A DNA stretch of 64,000 nucleotides from Actinacidiphila yanglinensis. Lineage in GTDB: Bacteria; Actinomycetota; Actinomycetes; Streptomycetales; Streptomycetaceae. Positions within the stretch are counted from its first letter, which is position 1, and each line of letters begins with the position of its first letter. Location: positions 1 through 64,000 of the forward strand of contig NZ_FNVU01000022.1 in the NCBI RefSeq assembly GCF_900107965.1, given 5' to 3'. Positions 34,794-42,138 of this stretch are shown piece after piece. A program made the position numbers and the translations under genes. The notes under the pieces are model-generated. The model was given only the letters and a program-made list of their open reading frames with translations, made no database searches and was not told the origin of the DNA.

Positions 34794-35036
34794 AACTCAC
34801 CTCCGGACCGCACCGGACACCACCATCATCCGCGCTCACCTCGGGGAGAGCGCCGCCCGCGTCGGCAGCGGACAGGGCAGGACCGCCGTCACGGCGAGTA
34901 CTTCGACCCGGCCGTCGGGTGGCAGGCGAGCGGGACCTGCTCGGCGCCACCTCCAACTCCGTGCCCCGGCGCAGCTTTCCGCCCACCCGCCGAGAGGGAC
35001 GGTGTTCGACTCGCCTCCACATTCCGTTCAGCGAAA

Positions 35037-35050
35037 GAACCCAATGGTTC
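35037..35050. promoter_or_regulatory. Short inverted repeat upstream of alkaline phosphatase
   Basis: GAACC-CAAT-GGTTC, with a nearby GTTCAGCGAAA at 35027. GTTCA-type repeats make up Streptomyces PHO boxes, so this could be part of a PhoP site, but the 11-base spacing is not convincing. Confidence 0.25.
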
Positions 35051-35096
35051 CTTAATGTCCGGGTCAAGCAATAGTCAAATCCCCTGGGAGGTTCCT

Positions 35097-36392
35097 GTGA
35101 CCGAGCGAGTGCGCGGAGTACGGCGGTGGGGTGCGCCCCTGGTGGCGGCGGTGGCCGCGGCCACGGTAACGATGGTGGTCAGCCCGACCCTTGGTGCCTC
35201 GGCGACCGCGCCGAGCCCGGCCGCGAAGGCCGCCAAGAGCGCCAAGAACGTGATCTTCATCAACGGTGACGGCATGGCCGCCGCCCACCGGGAGGCCGCC
35301 CGGCTGAACCTGGCCGGCCTGGACGGCCAGTTGACCATGGACAAGCTGGCCGCCTCCGGTCAGCTCACCACGTCGCCGCACGACCCGAAGGCCGTCATCA
35401 CCGACTCCGCCGCCGCGGCGACCGCGTGGGCCACGGGCGAGAAGACGTACAACGGCGCCATCAGCGTCGATGTCGACGGCAACCCGCTCGCGACGCTGGG
35501 CCAGCAGGCGAAGGCGGCCGGCAAGGCCACCGGTCTGGTCACGACCGCGCAGGTCACCGACGCCTCCCCGGCGGCGTTCTTCGCCAGCACCGCCAACCGG
35601 TCCGCGCAGGACGAGATCGCCCGCCAGTACATCGACGTCTCCAAGCCGGATGTCATCCTCGGCGGCGGCGAGGACTGGTGGCTGCCGAAGGGCACGCCGG
35701 GCGCCTTCCCCGACCAGCCTGCCGAGGACCCCGCCGAAGGCAGCGTCGGCACCAAGGGCAACCTCGTCGCCAAGGCAGAGAAGGCCGGCTACACCTACGT
35801 CACCGACGCCAAGCAACTCGGCAAGGCCAAGGGCGGCAAACTGCTCGGGCTGTTCGGGAACGAGGAGATGTTCCAGCAGCGTCCCGAGGGCCAGGGGGAC
35901 GTCTACAGCCCCGTCGTGGACCTGCCGACCATGACCACCAAGGCGCTGGACACGCTCCACGGCAATAAGAAGGGCTTCTTCCTCTTCGTCGAGGAGGAGG
36001 GCGTCGACGAGTTCGCGCACAACAACAACGGCACGCGCGTCCTGCAGGCGATGGCCCAGCTGGACAGGACCGTCGCGATCGCCCGCGCCTACGTCGCCAC
36101 CCACCCCGACACGCTGCTGGTCGTCACGGGCGACCACGAGTGCGGCGGCCTGACGGTGGAGGAGGCGACCGACGCCGCCGACGAGTCCGGCACCGGTGTC
36201 TCCGCCGAGGACGGCCCGTTCGCCATCCAGGGCAGCGACAAGCAGTTCGTCATGGACTGGACGACCTCCGGCCACACCGGTGCCGACGTGCCCGTCACGG
36301 CCGACGGCCCGCTGTCGGAGCAGTTCTCCGGCAAGCACCCCAACACCTACGTCCACCAGGTGCTCTCCCGGATCCTGGCTCCGCGCCACTGA
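35097..36392 (+). CDS. Secreted alkaline phosphatase (PhoA type)
   Basis: A 431-residue precursor starting at GTG after GGGAGG. The N-terminus (RVRGVRRWGAPLVAAVAAAT to LGASA) is a signal peptide with Arg pairs; cleavage near residue 35. The mature enzyme has the PhoA metal and catalytic blocks: NVIFINGDGM, TDSAAAATA with the nucleophile Ser104, EEEGVDEFAHNNN, VVTGDHECGG and TTSGHTGADVPV. It removes phosphate from organic esters outside the cell. Length is normal for the compact actinobacterial form. A strong terminator follows. PhoP control is likely from family knowledge, but I cannot show a clear box. Confidence 0.95.
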   Translation: MTERVRGVRRWGAPLVAAVAAATVTMVVSPTLGASATAPSPAAKAAKSAKNVIFINGDGMAAAHREAARLNLAGLDGQLTMDKLAASGQLTTSPHDPKAVITDSAAAATAWATGEKTYNGAISVDVDGNPLATLGQQAKAAGKATGLVTTAQVTDASPAAFFASTANRSAQDEIARQYIDVSKPDVILGGGEDWWLPKGTPGAFPDQPAEDPAEGSVGTKGNLVAKAEKAGYTYVTDAKQLGKAKGGKLLGLFGNEEMFQQRPEGQGDVYSPVVDLPTMTTKALDTLHGNKKGFFLFVEEEGVDEFAHNNNGTRVLQAMAQLDRTVAIARAYVATHPDTLLVVTGDHECGGLTVEEATDAADESGTGVSAEDGPFAIQGSDKQFVMDWTTSGHTGADVPVTADGPLSEQFSGKHPNTYVHQVLSRILAPRH

Positions 36393-36408
36393 CGTCGCGG
36401 CACATGCA

Positions 36409-36449
36409 GACGGGCCCCGGGAGCCGAGCATCGCTTCCCGGGGCCCGTC
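36409..36449. terminator. Perfect 14-bp hairpin after alkaline phosphatase
   Basis: GACGGGCCCCGGGA (36409-36422) pairs perfectly with TCCCGGGGCCCGTC (36436-36449), 13-base loop. It lies between convergent genes. Confidence 0.85.
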
Positions 36450-36535
36450 GGCGTCGTGCGTGCGCGGCAGTTCGACCCGGCGCGCCACATGCCTGTCGAC
36501 CAACCGTCGACGTGTGCCGGGGTGGTGGTGTCGGT

Positions 36536-37234
36536 TCAGGAGTGGTGCGGATCGACCGGCCGGCCGGAGTCGGGCTCCTTGAGGGTGCGCAGGATCTTCG
36601 CGACAACGGGTGCCGGCTGTGAGGCGTGCTTGCCGAGCACCTTGGCGGTCAGGTCGTCGAGGGGCGGCCAGTCGATGGCGCCGTGGGCGTTGTACAGCGC
36701 GACCAGGCCGTGCATCCCGGTCCAGAGCAGCAGGCCGGCCTGCCAGTCCTCGTGCGGATCCGGCTTCCGGCCGGGTGCCGTTGTCACGTCCGAGAGGACG
36801 CTGATCACCGAGGCGAGAATCTCCTCGCCGACCCCGTGGGTGTCGAAGGGCACGAGGGTCTCGGGCATGCCGCCGCCGAAGAGGGTGCGGTATTCGCCCG
36901 GATGCTCCACACCCCAGTGAATGTAGGCGGCGCAGCGGGCGACGAGTTCCTCGAGAGGGGACGAGGCGGTACCGGCTGCGTCGTTCATGCGCGCGGCGAG
37001 TTCCTCGTACCGCAGGTGCAGCACCTGCTGGATGAGCGAGCCGAGGTCGGGGAAGTGGCTGTAGATGCTGGCCGGGGCCACACCGACCTCGCGTGCGACC
37101 TGGCGCAAGGTGAGCGTCTCTGGCCGGTCCATGGTGGCCAGCAGGTGCGCGGCCGCCTCAAGGAGTTGCGTCTTGAGCACCTGGCCCTGGCCGCGCGGGT
37201 TGCGGCGGCGAGGTGTGGCGCCGGTCTGGCTCAC
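36536..37234 (-). CDS. TetR-family regulator with WHG-type C-terminal domain
   Basis: A 232-residue TetR protein: helix-turn-helix in ETLTLRQVAREVGVAPASIYSHFPD (about residues 38-62), followed by a ligand domain containing YIHWGVEHPGEYRTLFGGG, the Trp-x-Gly-type signature of a TetR C-terminal subfamily, and WTGMHGLVALYN. GTG start after AAGGGA. It is divergent from an NAD(P)-binding oxidoreductase gene with a 107-base gap that carries two copies of a 14-base motif, so it most likely represses that operon and itself. Confidence 0.9.
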   Translation of the reverse strand: MSQTGATPRRRNPRGQGQVLKTQLLEAAAHLLATMDRPETLTLRQVAREVGVAPASIYSHFPDLGSLIQQVLHLRYEELAARMNDAAGTASSPLEELVARCAAYIHWGVEHPGEYRTLFGGGMPETLVPFDTHGVGEEILASVISVLSDVTTAPGRKPDPHEDWQAGLLLWTGMHGLVALYNAHGAIDWPPLDDLTAKVLGKHASQPAPVVAKILRTLKEPDSGRPVDPHHS

Positions 37235-37284
37235 GTCGGGATCCCTTCTTCCGGGGACATCCTACGGCGGCTTGACACGCCTGA

Positions 37285-37322
37285 CCAACAGGTGTTCACT
37301 CATCATCGCCAACGGGTGTTCA
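37285..37322. promoter_or_regulatory. Twin 14-base operator-like motif
   Basis: CCAACAGGTGTTCA (37285-37298) and CCAACGGGTGTTCA (37309-37322) differ by one base and start 24 bases apart, a little over two helical turns. They fill the promoter between the TetR gene and its divergent neighbour, directly before the latter's GGAGGAGG site. Confidence 0.65.
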
Positions 37323-37341
37323 GTTATAAGGAGGAGGGACC

Positions 37342-37956
37342 ATGCGTGTCGCGGTTCTGGGGGCGTCCGGGAGGGTCGGCCGTGCCGTCGTGGAGCAGGC
37401 GCTCCAGCGCGGCCATGAGGTAGTGGCGCTGGTGCGCCGACCGGGCGCCTACGCCCAGCCCGAGCAGGGGAGGGTCGAGGTACGGGAGGCGGACGTCACG
37501 CAGCCGGCCGCGTTCCCCGACCTGGGGGATGTGGGCGTGATCGTCTCCGCCCTGGGGATCAGCAAGGGCGACGGCCCCGGGACCCTGGTTGCCGGCGCGA
37601 AGGTCCTGTCCGGCGTGGGCGTGCGCACCCTGTCGCTCGGTGCGTTGGGCTCGGGAACGTCCGCCGGTGCCGGCGGCGGAATGTATCAGGGCATCATGAG
37701 GCTGTTCGTCGGAAAGGAGCTCGCGGAGAAGGCGGAAGCGGACGCCATCGCCCTCGCGAACGGCGCCACCGTCTTCCATGCGCCGGATCTGCGGGTCGGC
37801 GGTGTCACGCAGACGCGTCGCAACATTCCCCTGGCCCGGTACCCGAAACCGGTGATGCCGCCGTGGGCCTCGCGTGCCACCGTCGCGGCGCTGATGCTGG
37901 ACGAGGCGGAGAAACCGACCGCAGGTGCGGAGATCCTGGTTCCGGTGCGTGCCTGA
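37342..37956 (+). CDS. NAD(P)-binding oxidoreductase (NmrA/BVR-B-like)
   Basis: A 204-residue atypical short-chain reductase with a GGAGGAGGG site before ATG. MRVAVLGASGRVGRAVVEQAL is the cofactor fold, VALVRRPG the second-strand end, VIVSALG the fourth strand; ATVFHAPDLRVGG and PWASRATVAALML are typical of the NmrA/biliverdin-reductase-B-like group. Many are flavin or quinone reductases, others are redox sensors. It is the direct target of the divergent TetR by position and its TGA overlaps the ATG of the amidohydrolase by one base. Confidence 0.88.
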   Translation: MRVAVLGASGRVGRAVVEQALQRGHEVVALVRRPGAYAQPEQGRVEVREADVTQPAAFPDLGDVGVIVSALGISKGDGPGTLVAGAKVLSGVGVRTLSLGALGSGTSAGAGGGMYQGIMRLFVGKELAEKAEADAIALANGATVFHAPDLRVGGVTQTRRNIPLARYPKPVMPPWASRATVAALMLDEAEKPTAGAEILVPVRA

Positions 37957-38921
37957 TGGACGGGTACATCGCCATCGAGGAGGCCATCGCCGTCCCCGGC
38001 CTCGCGTCGCGGCGGCCCGCACCACCGATGCCGACCAACGCCGCCCCGGCATTCGCCGCGGACGTGTTCGCCCGGTTGCCCGACGTGGAGCGGTTCCGTC
38101 TGCCGGACATGGCAGAGAACGGGGTCGCGATGCAGGTGCTCTCGCTGACCGTTCCCGGCATCGAGGTGGACTCCGACGCCGCCCGTGCGGTCGAGAACGC
38201 CCGGTACGTCAACGATGAACTCGCCGCGGTCGTGCGCGGGCACCCCGACCGGTTCGCCGCGTTCGCCGCGCTGCCGCTGCAGGACCCCGCGGCGGCTGTC
38301 GCCGAGATCTGCCGGACCGTACAGGAACTCGGGTTCAAGGGGGTGCTCGTCAACGATCACGTCCAAGGCGCGTACCTCGACGACCCGGCGTTCGACGAGG
38401 TCTGGGCCACGCTCGCGGAGCTCGGTGTCCCGCTGTATCTGCACCCCGGCATGCCGCCGGCCGATGCGTGCCATGTGCTTGACGGGCATCCCGAGCTGGA
38501 CGGTGCCCTGTGGAGCTGGCAGGCCACCACGGGCGGCCATGCCATGCGGATCATCATGTCCGGAGTGTTCGATCGGCACCCGCACGCCCGGATGATTCTC
38601 GGTCACGCCGGAGAGTTCCTGCCGTTCCAGCTGTCCCGGTTCGATTCCCGGTATCTCACGATCACCGTGCCCGAGCCGTTGAAACAGCGGCCGTCGGCGT
38701 ATTTCGGGAAGAACGTGCTTGTCACCACCAGCGGTGTCCTGGCTCTGGCCGCGATCGAAGCCCTCGTACGCGTCATGGGAGCAGACGCGGTGCTGTTCGC
38801 CATCGACTACCCCTACGAAAGGACCAGCGCTGCCGTCGCGGCCCTTGAGGGCACCGGCCTGACCGAGGCCGAGCGGCAGAAAGTCGCTTTCGGCAACGCC
38901 CGGGCCCTGCTGCACCTGTGA
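37956..38921 (+). CDS. Amidohydrolase-2 family protein (decarboxylase-like)
   Basis: A 321-residue TIM-barrel metal enzyme. MDGYIAIEEAI stands where a metal-binding E/H-x-H motif is expected; the barrel shows RFAAFAALPLQDP, VPLYLHPGMPP (metal His), RMILGHAGEFLPF (second His) and LFAIDYPYE (the usual catalytic Asp). This pattern is that of gamma-resorcylate/ACMS decarboxylase-like members of the superfamily, which remove carboxyl groups from aromatic or related acids without oxygen. It is translationally coupled to the upstream oxidoreductase (TGATG), suggesting a two-step catabolic module under the TetR regulator. Confidence 0.88.
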   Translation: MDGYIAIEEAIAVPGLASRRPAPPMPTNAAPAFAADVFARLPDVERFRLPDMAENGVAMQVLSLTVPGIEVDSDAARAVENARYVNDELAAVVRGHPDRFAAFAALPLQDPAAAVAEICRTVQELGFKGVLVNDHVQGAYLDDPAFDEVWATLAELGVPLYLHPGMPPADACHVLDGHPELDGALWSWQATTGGHAMRIIMSGVFDRHPHARMILGHAGEFLPFQLSRFDSRYLTITVPEPLKQRPSAYFGKNVLVTTSGVLALAAIEALVRVMGADAVLFAIDYPYERTSAAVAALEGTGLTEAERQKVAFGNARALLHL

Positions 38922-39035
38922 CCCCGCACCCGGCTGCGCCTTTCCACGGGATTCCCCGTGACGCGGATCGCCCGCCGGCGGCGCTCGTCCCGTCGCACGG
39001 CCCGAACTGTCGGTGGGTGCTGGGATCGTGCCTCC

Positions 39036-39542
39036 GTGAGCGAACTGATCGAGCGTGTCGATGAGCACGACCGCGTGCTGGGGGTCGTCGAGCGGGACGA
39101 GGCGGTGCGCGAGCAGTGGCCCCATCGCATCGCGGCGACGATCTGCCGTGACCGTGCGGGGCGCATCCTGGTGGTGCGGCGGGCCGAGACGATGCCCCGC
39201 TTCCCGGGCCACCACGACGTGATGGTCGGCGGCGCCGTGGACGTGGGTGAGTCGTACGAGGCGGCGGCGGCCCGCGAGCTGGCCGAAGAGCTCAGCGTGC
39301 GTGTGCCGGTGCGCTTCCTCTTCAAGTTCCTCTGCCGGGAGGGGATCGGCCCCATCTGGGTCGGCGTGCACGAGGCCGTCGTGTCGGGGGCCCTGATCCC
39401 GGACCCGGATGAGATCGCGTGGCAGGACTGGCTGACGGTGGCCGAACTGTGCGAAGTGGTTGATCGATGGCGCTTCGTTCCGGCGGGGCGGGAAGCGCTG
39501 CGCCGGTATCTGGAGTGCGGTTCCGGCGGCGTCACGGGCTGA
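39036..39542 (+). CDS. NUDIX hydrolase (IDI-like)
   Basis: A 168-residue NUDIX protein with a complete Nudix box, GGAVDVGESYEAAAARELAEE, preceded by VDEHDRVLGVVERDEAVREQWPHR, the N-terminal signature shared with isopentenyl-diphosphate isomerase-like NUDIX enzymes. The probable reaction is hydrolysis of a nucleoside diphosphate derivative. The start is GTG 39036 (VSELIERVDEHD); an upstream extension is Arg-rich and unlikely. Its stop runs straight into a LacI-family fragment. Confidence 0.88.
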   Translation: MSELIERVDEHDRVLGVVERDEAVREQWPHRIAATICRDRAGRILVVRRAETMPRFPGHHDVMVGGAVDVGESYEAAAARELAEELSVRVPVRFLFKFLCREGIGPIWVGVHEAVVSGALIPDPDEIAWQDWLTVAELCEVVDRWRFVPAGREALRRYLECGSGGVTG

Positions 39543-39832
39543 CCGGCAGCCGGTCGGTGCTCTCCGGCATCGGCCTGCCGGCCCTCGTGGTCGGACACCC
39601 GTCGCCGGCAGGCCCGTTCACCTCGGTGGGGGCCGACGACGCGGCCGCCGCGGCGGAGGCCGTGCTGTATCTCGCCGCGCTCGGCCACCGCAGGATCGCC
39701 CGGGTCAGCGGACCCGCCGAACCCGGCCACAGCGCCGTCCGCACCGCGGCGTTCACCGAGACCGCGCGGCAACTCGGCCTGACCGCCCGCACGGTGGTCG
39801 CCGACCTCTCCGCGGACCAGCGCCGTCCGTAG
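39543..39832 (+). pseudogene. LacI-family regulator fragment
   Basis: The frame reads GIGLPALVVGHPSPAGPFTSVGADDAAAAAEAVLYLAALGHRRIARVSGPAEPGHSAVRTAAFTE in consecutive pieces, the central effector-binding core of LacI/GalR repressors (AxxAVxYLxxLGHRRIAxVSGP is diagnostic). The DNA-binding N-terminus and the last third are absent, and the stop follows shortly. It is a remnant between two unrelated genes. Confidence 0.65.
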
Positions 39833-39986
39833 GCGGGCGAGGCATCCGGGGCCGGGGCCCGCTGTCGCCTGGAGGACCCGGCACTCCGGCTCGGTTCGAC
39901 GGCGGCAACTCGTGGGCCCCTCGGTCCGCGTGGCGTCGCGAGCCGCGGGGGGGGACCTGCACGGGTCGGAAACGTAAGGTGCGGGT

Positions 39987-40718
39987 GTGGACGCAGCTGA
40001 TTTCTACACGGGCATCGTCGCCGAGATCTACGGGCCGTTGAAGTCGGCCACCCAGGACCCGGAACGCTACGCCGCCTTCGTGCAGGAGGCCGGCTCTCCC
40101 GCGCTGGAACTCGGGTGCGGGGACGGCGATCCGCTCCTCGAGCTGCGTCGGCGCGGCTTGGACGTCGAGGGGGTCGACTCCTCGGCGGACATGCTGGAGC
40201 GGTGCCGTCGCCGGGCGCGGGAGCAGGGCGTCGAGGTGGTCGTCCACCACCAGCGGATGGAGGCGCTCGATCTGCCGGGCTGTTACCGTGCGATCTTCCT
40301 TGCCGGGCCGACGTTCAACCTCCTGCCCGACGACGCCACCGCGCTGGCCGCCCTCCGCGGGATCAGCCGCCACCTTGCGGAGGGAGGCACCGCCCTGGTT
40401 CCCCTGTTCGTCCCGTCCCCCACGCCGGCCGAGCAGATCGGCCGGGTCCGCACCGCCACGGCCGACGACGGCGCCGAGTTGCGCGTGTCGGTGGTGTCCG
40501 AGGAACGGAACGAGGCCGACCGGACCCAGACGACGCTCCTGCGGTACGAGCGGCACCGCGACGGTGAGAGCGTCGTCTCCGACCGGCCCTGGCTGCTCCA
40601 CTGGTACCCGCCCTCCGGGTTCGAGGAACTCGCCACGAGCGCCGGCCTGAGCGTGGCTCCCGTCCAGGACACGCCGGGCACCGACCTCCAGCAGTACCGC
40701 CTCCAGCACGCCGGTTGA
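39987..40718 (+). CDS. Class I SAM-dependent methyltransferase
   Basis: A 243-residue methyltransferase: motif I LELGCGDGDPLLEL, the acidic end of strand 2 in VEGVDSSADML, and motif IV/post regions AIFLAGPTFNLLPDD and HLAEGGTALVPLFV. GTG start preceded by AAGGTG. The substrate is not predictable. It overlaps or abuts nothing upstream; the next gene starts 68 bases after its stop with its own ribosome site. Confidence 0.88.
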   Translation: MDAADFYTGIVAEIYGPLKSATQDPERYAAFVQEAGSPALELGCGDGDPLLELRRRGLDVEGVDSSADMLERCRRRAREQGVEVVVHHQRMEALDLPGCYRAIFLAGPTFNLLPDDATALAALRGISRHLAEGGTALVPLFVPSPTPAEQIGRVRTATADDGAELRVSVVSEERNEADRTQTTLLRYERHRDGESVVSDRPWLLHWYPPSGFEELATSAGLSVAPVQDTPGTDLQQYRLQHAG

Positions 40719-40786
40719 GCCGCCCCGAGGACATGTCGTTCCCGTGGCTCCGTCGCCGCCGCGGACCACGCCACCAGGAGGAACCG

Positions 40787-41176
40787 GTGTCACCCCCGCA
40801 CCCGCCCACCCCCGAGGAGAAGATCGCCGACGCGAAGAAGCTGCTGAGCCTCCCGCGCATCGTCGTGATCTGCGGCTCCACCCGCTTCATGACCGAGATG
40901 AACGAGGCCGATCTGCGCGAGACCACGGCCGGAAGGATCGTCGTCAAACCGGGCTGTGACCTGAAGTCGCCGCACGAACTGTGGTCCGATCCTGGCGAGG
41001 CCGAGGCACTGAAGGTGCGACTCGACGCTCTGCACCGGGCGAAGATCCGGCTCGCTGATGACGTGCTCGTGGTCGGCGACTACATCGGAGACAGCACCCG
41101 AGCCGAAATCGCCTACGCCCGGTCGCTCGGCAAGCCCGTGCGGTTCACGCACCCCGAAGTCGACCCTGACGCCTGA
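40787..41176 (+). CDS. Nucleoside 2-deoxyribosyltransferase-like protein
   Basis: A 129-residue Rossmann-like protein. RIVVICGSTRFMTEMNEAD, then DALHRAKIRLADDVLVVGDYIGDSTRAEIAYARSLGKPV, are the N- and C-terminal halves of the NDT-like/DUF4406-type fold, in which a Glu (here in RAEIAYA) is the catalytic or structural acid. Such proteins act on nucleosides or nucleotides, often in phage or defence settings. GTG 40787 has GGAGG 5 bases upstream, which decides the start. Confidence 0.8.
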   Translation: MSPPHPPTPEEKIADAKKLLSLPRIVVICGSTRFMTEMNEADLRETTAGRIVVKPGCDLKSPHELWSDPGEAEALKVRLDALHRAKIRLADDVLVVGDYIGDSTRAEIAYARSLGKPVRFTHPEVDPDA

Positions 41177-41399
41177 CCGCCCGCCGCCACCTCGACAACG
41201 AGCACCGGCGGCCCGCCGCCCGACCGTCTGACGGTGGCGACCCGGCTTCGACAACGTCCGGGGCATCCACGACTGGTGCCACGATCACGATCGCACCGGC
41301 CGCAACGGTCACGCCACGCGCGATCCACGGGAGATCGGTACCTCCGTTCAGCGCGCTGAGCTGCGCACATCCTCGTGAGAGAGTGCCGTCGATCCGCAG

Positions 41400-41418
41400 G
41401 AGAGAACGTTCGGTCTTG
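41400..41418. promoter_or_regulatory. Operator-like repeat, copy 1
   Basis: GAGAGAACGTTCGGTCTTG, containing the palindrome GAACGTTC, repeated without change at 41452-41470, 52 bases away (about five helical turns). Confidence 0.7.
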
Positions 41419-41451
41419 ACAGGCCGAGATCGGTCGCCCATGCTGTGACGA

Positions 41452-41470
41452 GAGAGAACGTTCGGTCTTG
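41452..41470. promoter_or_regulatory. Operator-like repeat, copy 2
   Basis: Identical to 41400-41418. It lies 104 bases before the GTG of the downstream operon. The A/G-CCGAACGTTC core resembles TetR-family operators; the regulator is not encoded in this neighbourhood. Confidence 0.7.
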
Positions 41471-41573
41471 TTGTGGCTCGGGTGGCGCGTCGGGCCGGGC
41501 TTCGTACGGAGCAAGCCGACCGTGGAACCCACCCAATCGCCCAGACCCCCCGCGCCGTCCCGAAAGGATCATC

Positions 41574-42137
41574 GTGGCCACCGCCGCATCACCTGTCGCC
41601 GTCACCTTCGCACCGTCTCTGCGCCAGTTGTACTTCGTGCGGTTCGGGTTCGCCGTCGTCTGGGCTGCCTTGCTGTTCGCCAACAAGTCCCACCTCGGGC
41701 CGCTCGGTGTCACCCTGCTCGTCCTCTATCCGCTGTTCGATGTCGCCGCAGCGGTCACCGACGCTCGTTCGGCCGGTGTCACCGGCCCGGTGCGCGGTCT
41801 GCGGGTGAACATGGCGATCAGCCTGCTCGCCACGGTCGGCCTGGCCGTCGCCACTACTTCCGGTGTGCCGGCGGTGCTGCGCGTGTGGGGTGCCTGGGCG
41901 ATCGTCTCGGGGGCGGTCCAGCTGATCGTGGGGGTCGGCCGTCGCGCGATGGGCGGGCAGTGGCCGATGATGCTCAGCGGTGGCATCTCCGTCCTGGCCG
42001 GGGCCTCGTTCATCGCGGGGGCCTCCGCGTCCGACCCGAAGCTGACCAACGTCGCCGGGTACGCCGTTCTCGGCGGAGTCTTCTTCCTCGTCTCGGCGCT
42101 GCGCCTGGGCCGCTCCGCGCACGCGAAGGTGAACTGA
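41574..42137 (+). CDS. DUF308/HdeD-like membrane protein
   Basis: A 187-residue protein with about six hydrophobic helices (LYFVRFGFAVVWAALLFA, LGVTLLVLYPLFDVAAAV, NMAISLLATVGLAVATTS, GAWAIVSGAVQLIVGV, MMLSGGISVLAGASFIAG, VAGYAVLGGVFFLVSALRL), a pattern of DUF308-type integral membrane proteins related to HdeD acid-stress proteins. GTG start after AAAGGATC. The following oxidoreductase gene starts two bases after the stop, so the two are coupled and controlled by the twin operators upstream. Its function is unknown. Confidence 0.82.
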   Translation: MATAASPVAVTFAPSLRQLYFVRFGFAVVWAALLFANKSHLGPLGVTLLVLYPLFDVAAAVTDARSAGVTGPVRGLRVNMAISLLATVGLAVATTSGVPAVLRVWGAWAIVSGAVQLIVGVGRRAMGGQWPMMLSGGISVLAGASFIAGASASDPKLTNVAGYAVLGGVFFLVSALRLGRSAHAKVN

Positions 42138-42138
42138 C

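Larger units (their letters stand above)
41177..41573. other. Regulatory interval upstream of the membrane protein-oxidoreductase operon
   Basis: About 400 bases without a supported gene. It contains the two operator-like repeats listed separately. Everything else appears featureless. Confidence 0.5.
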
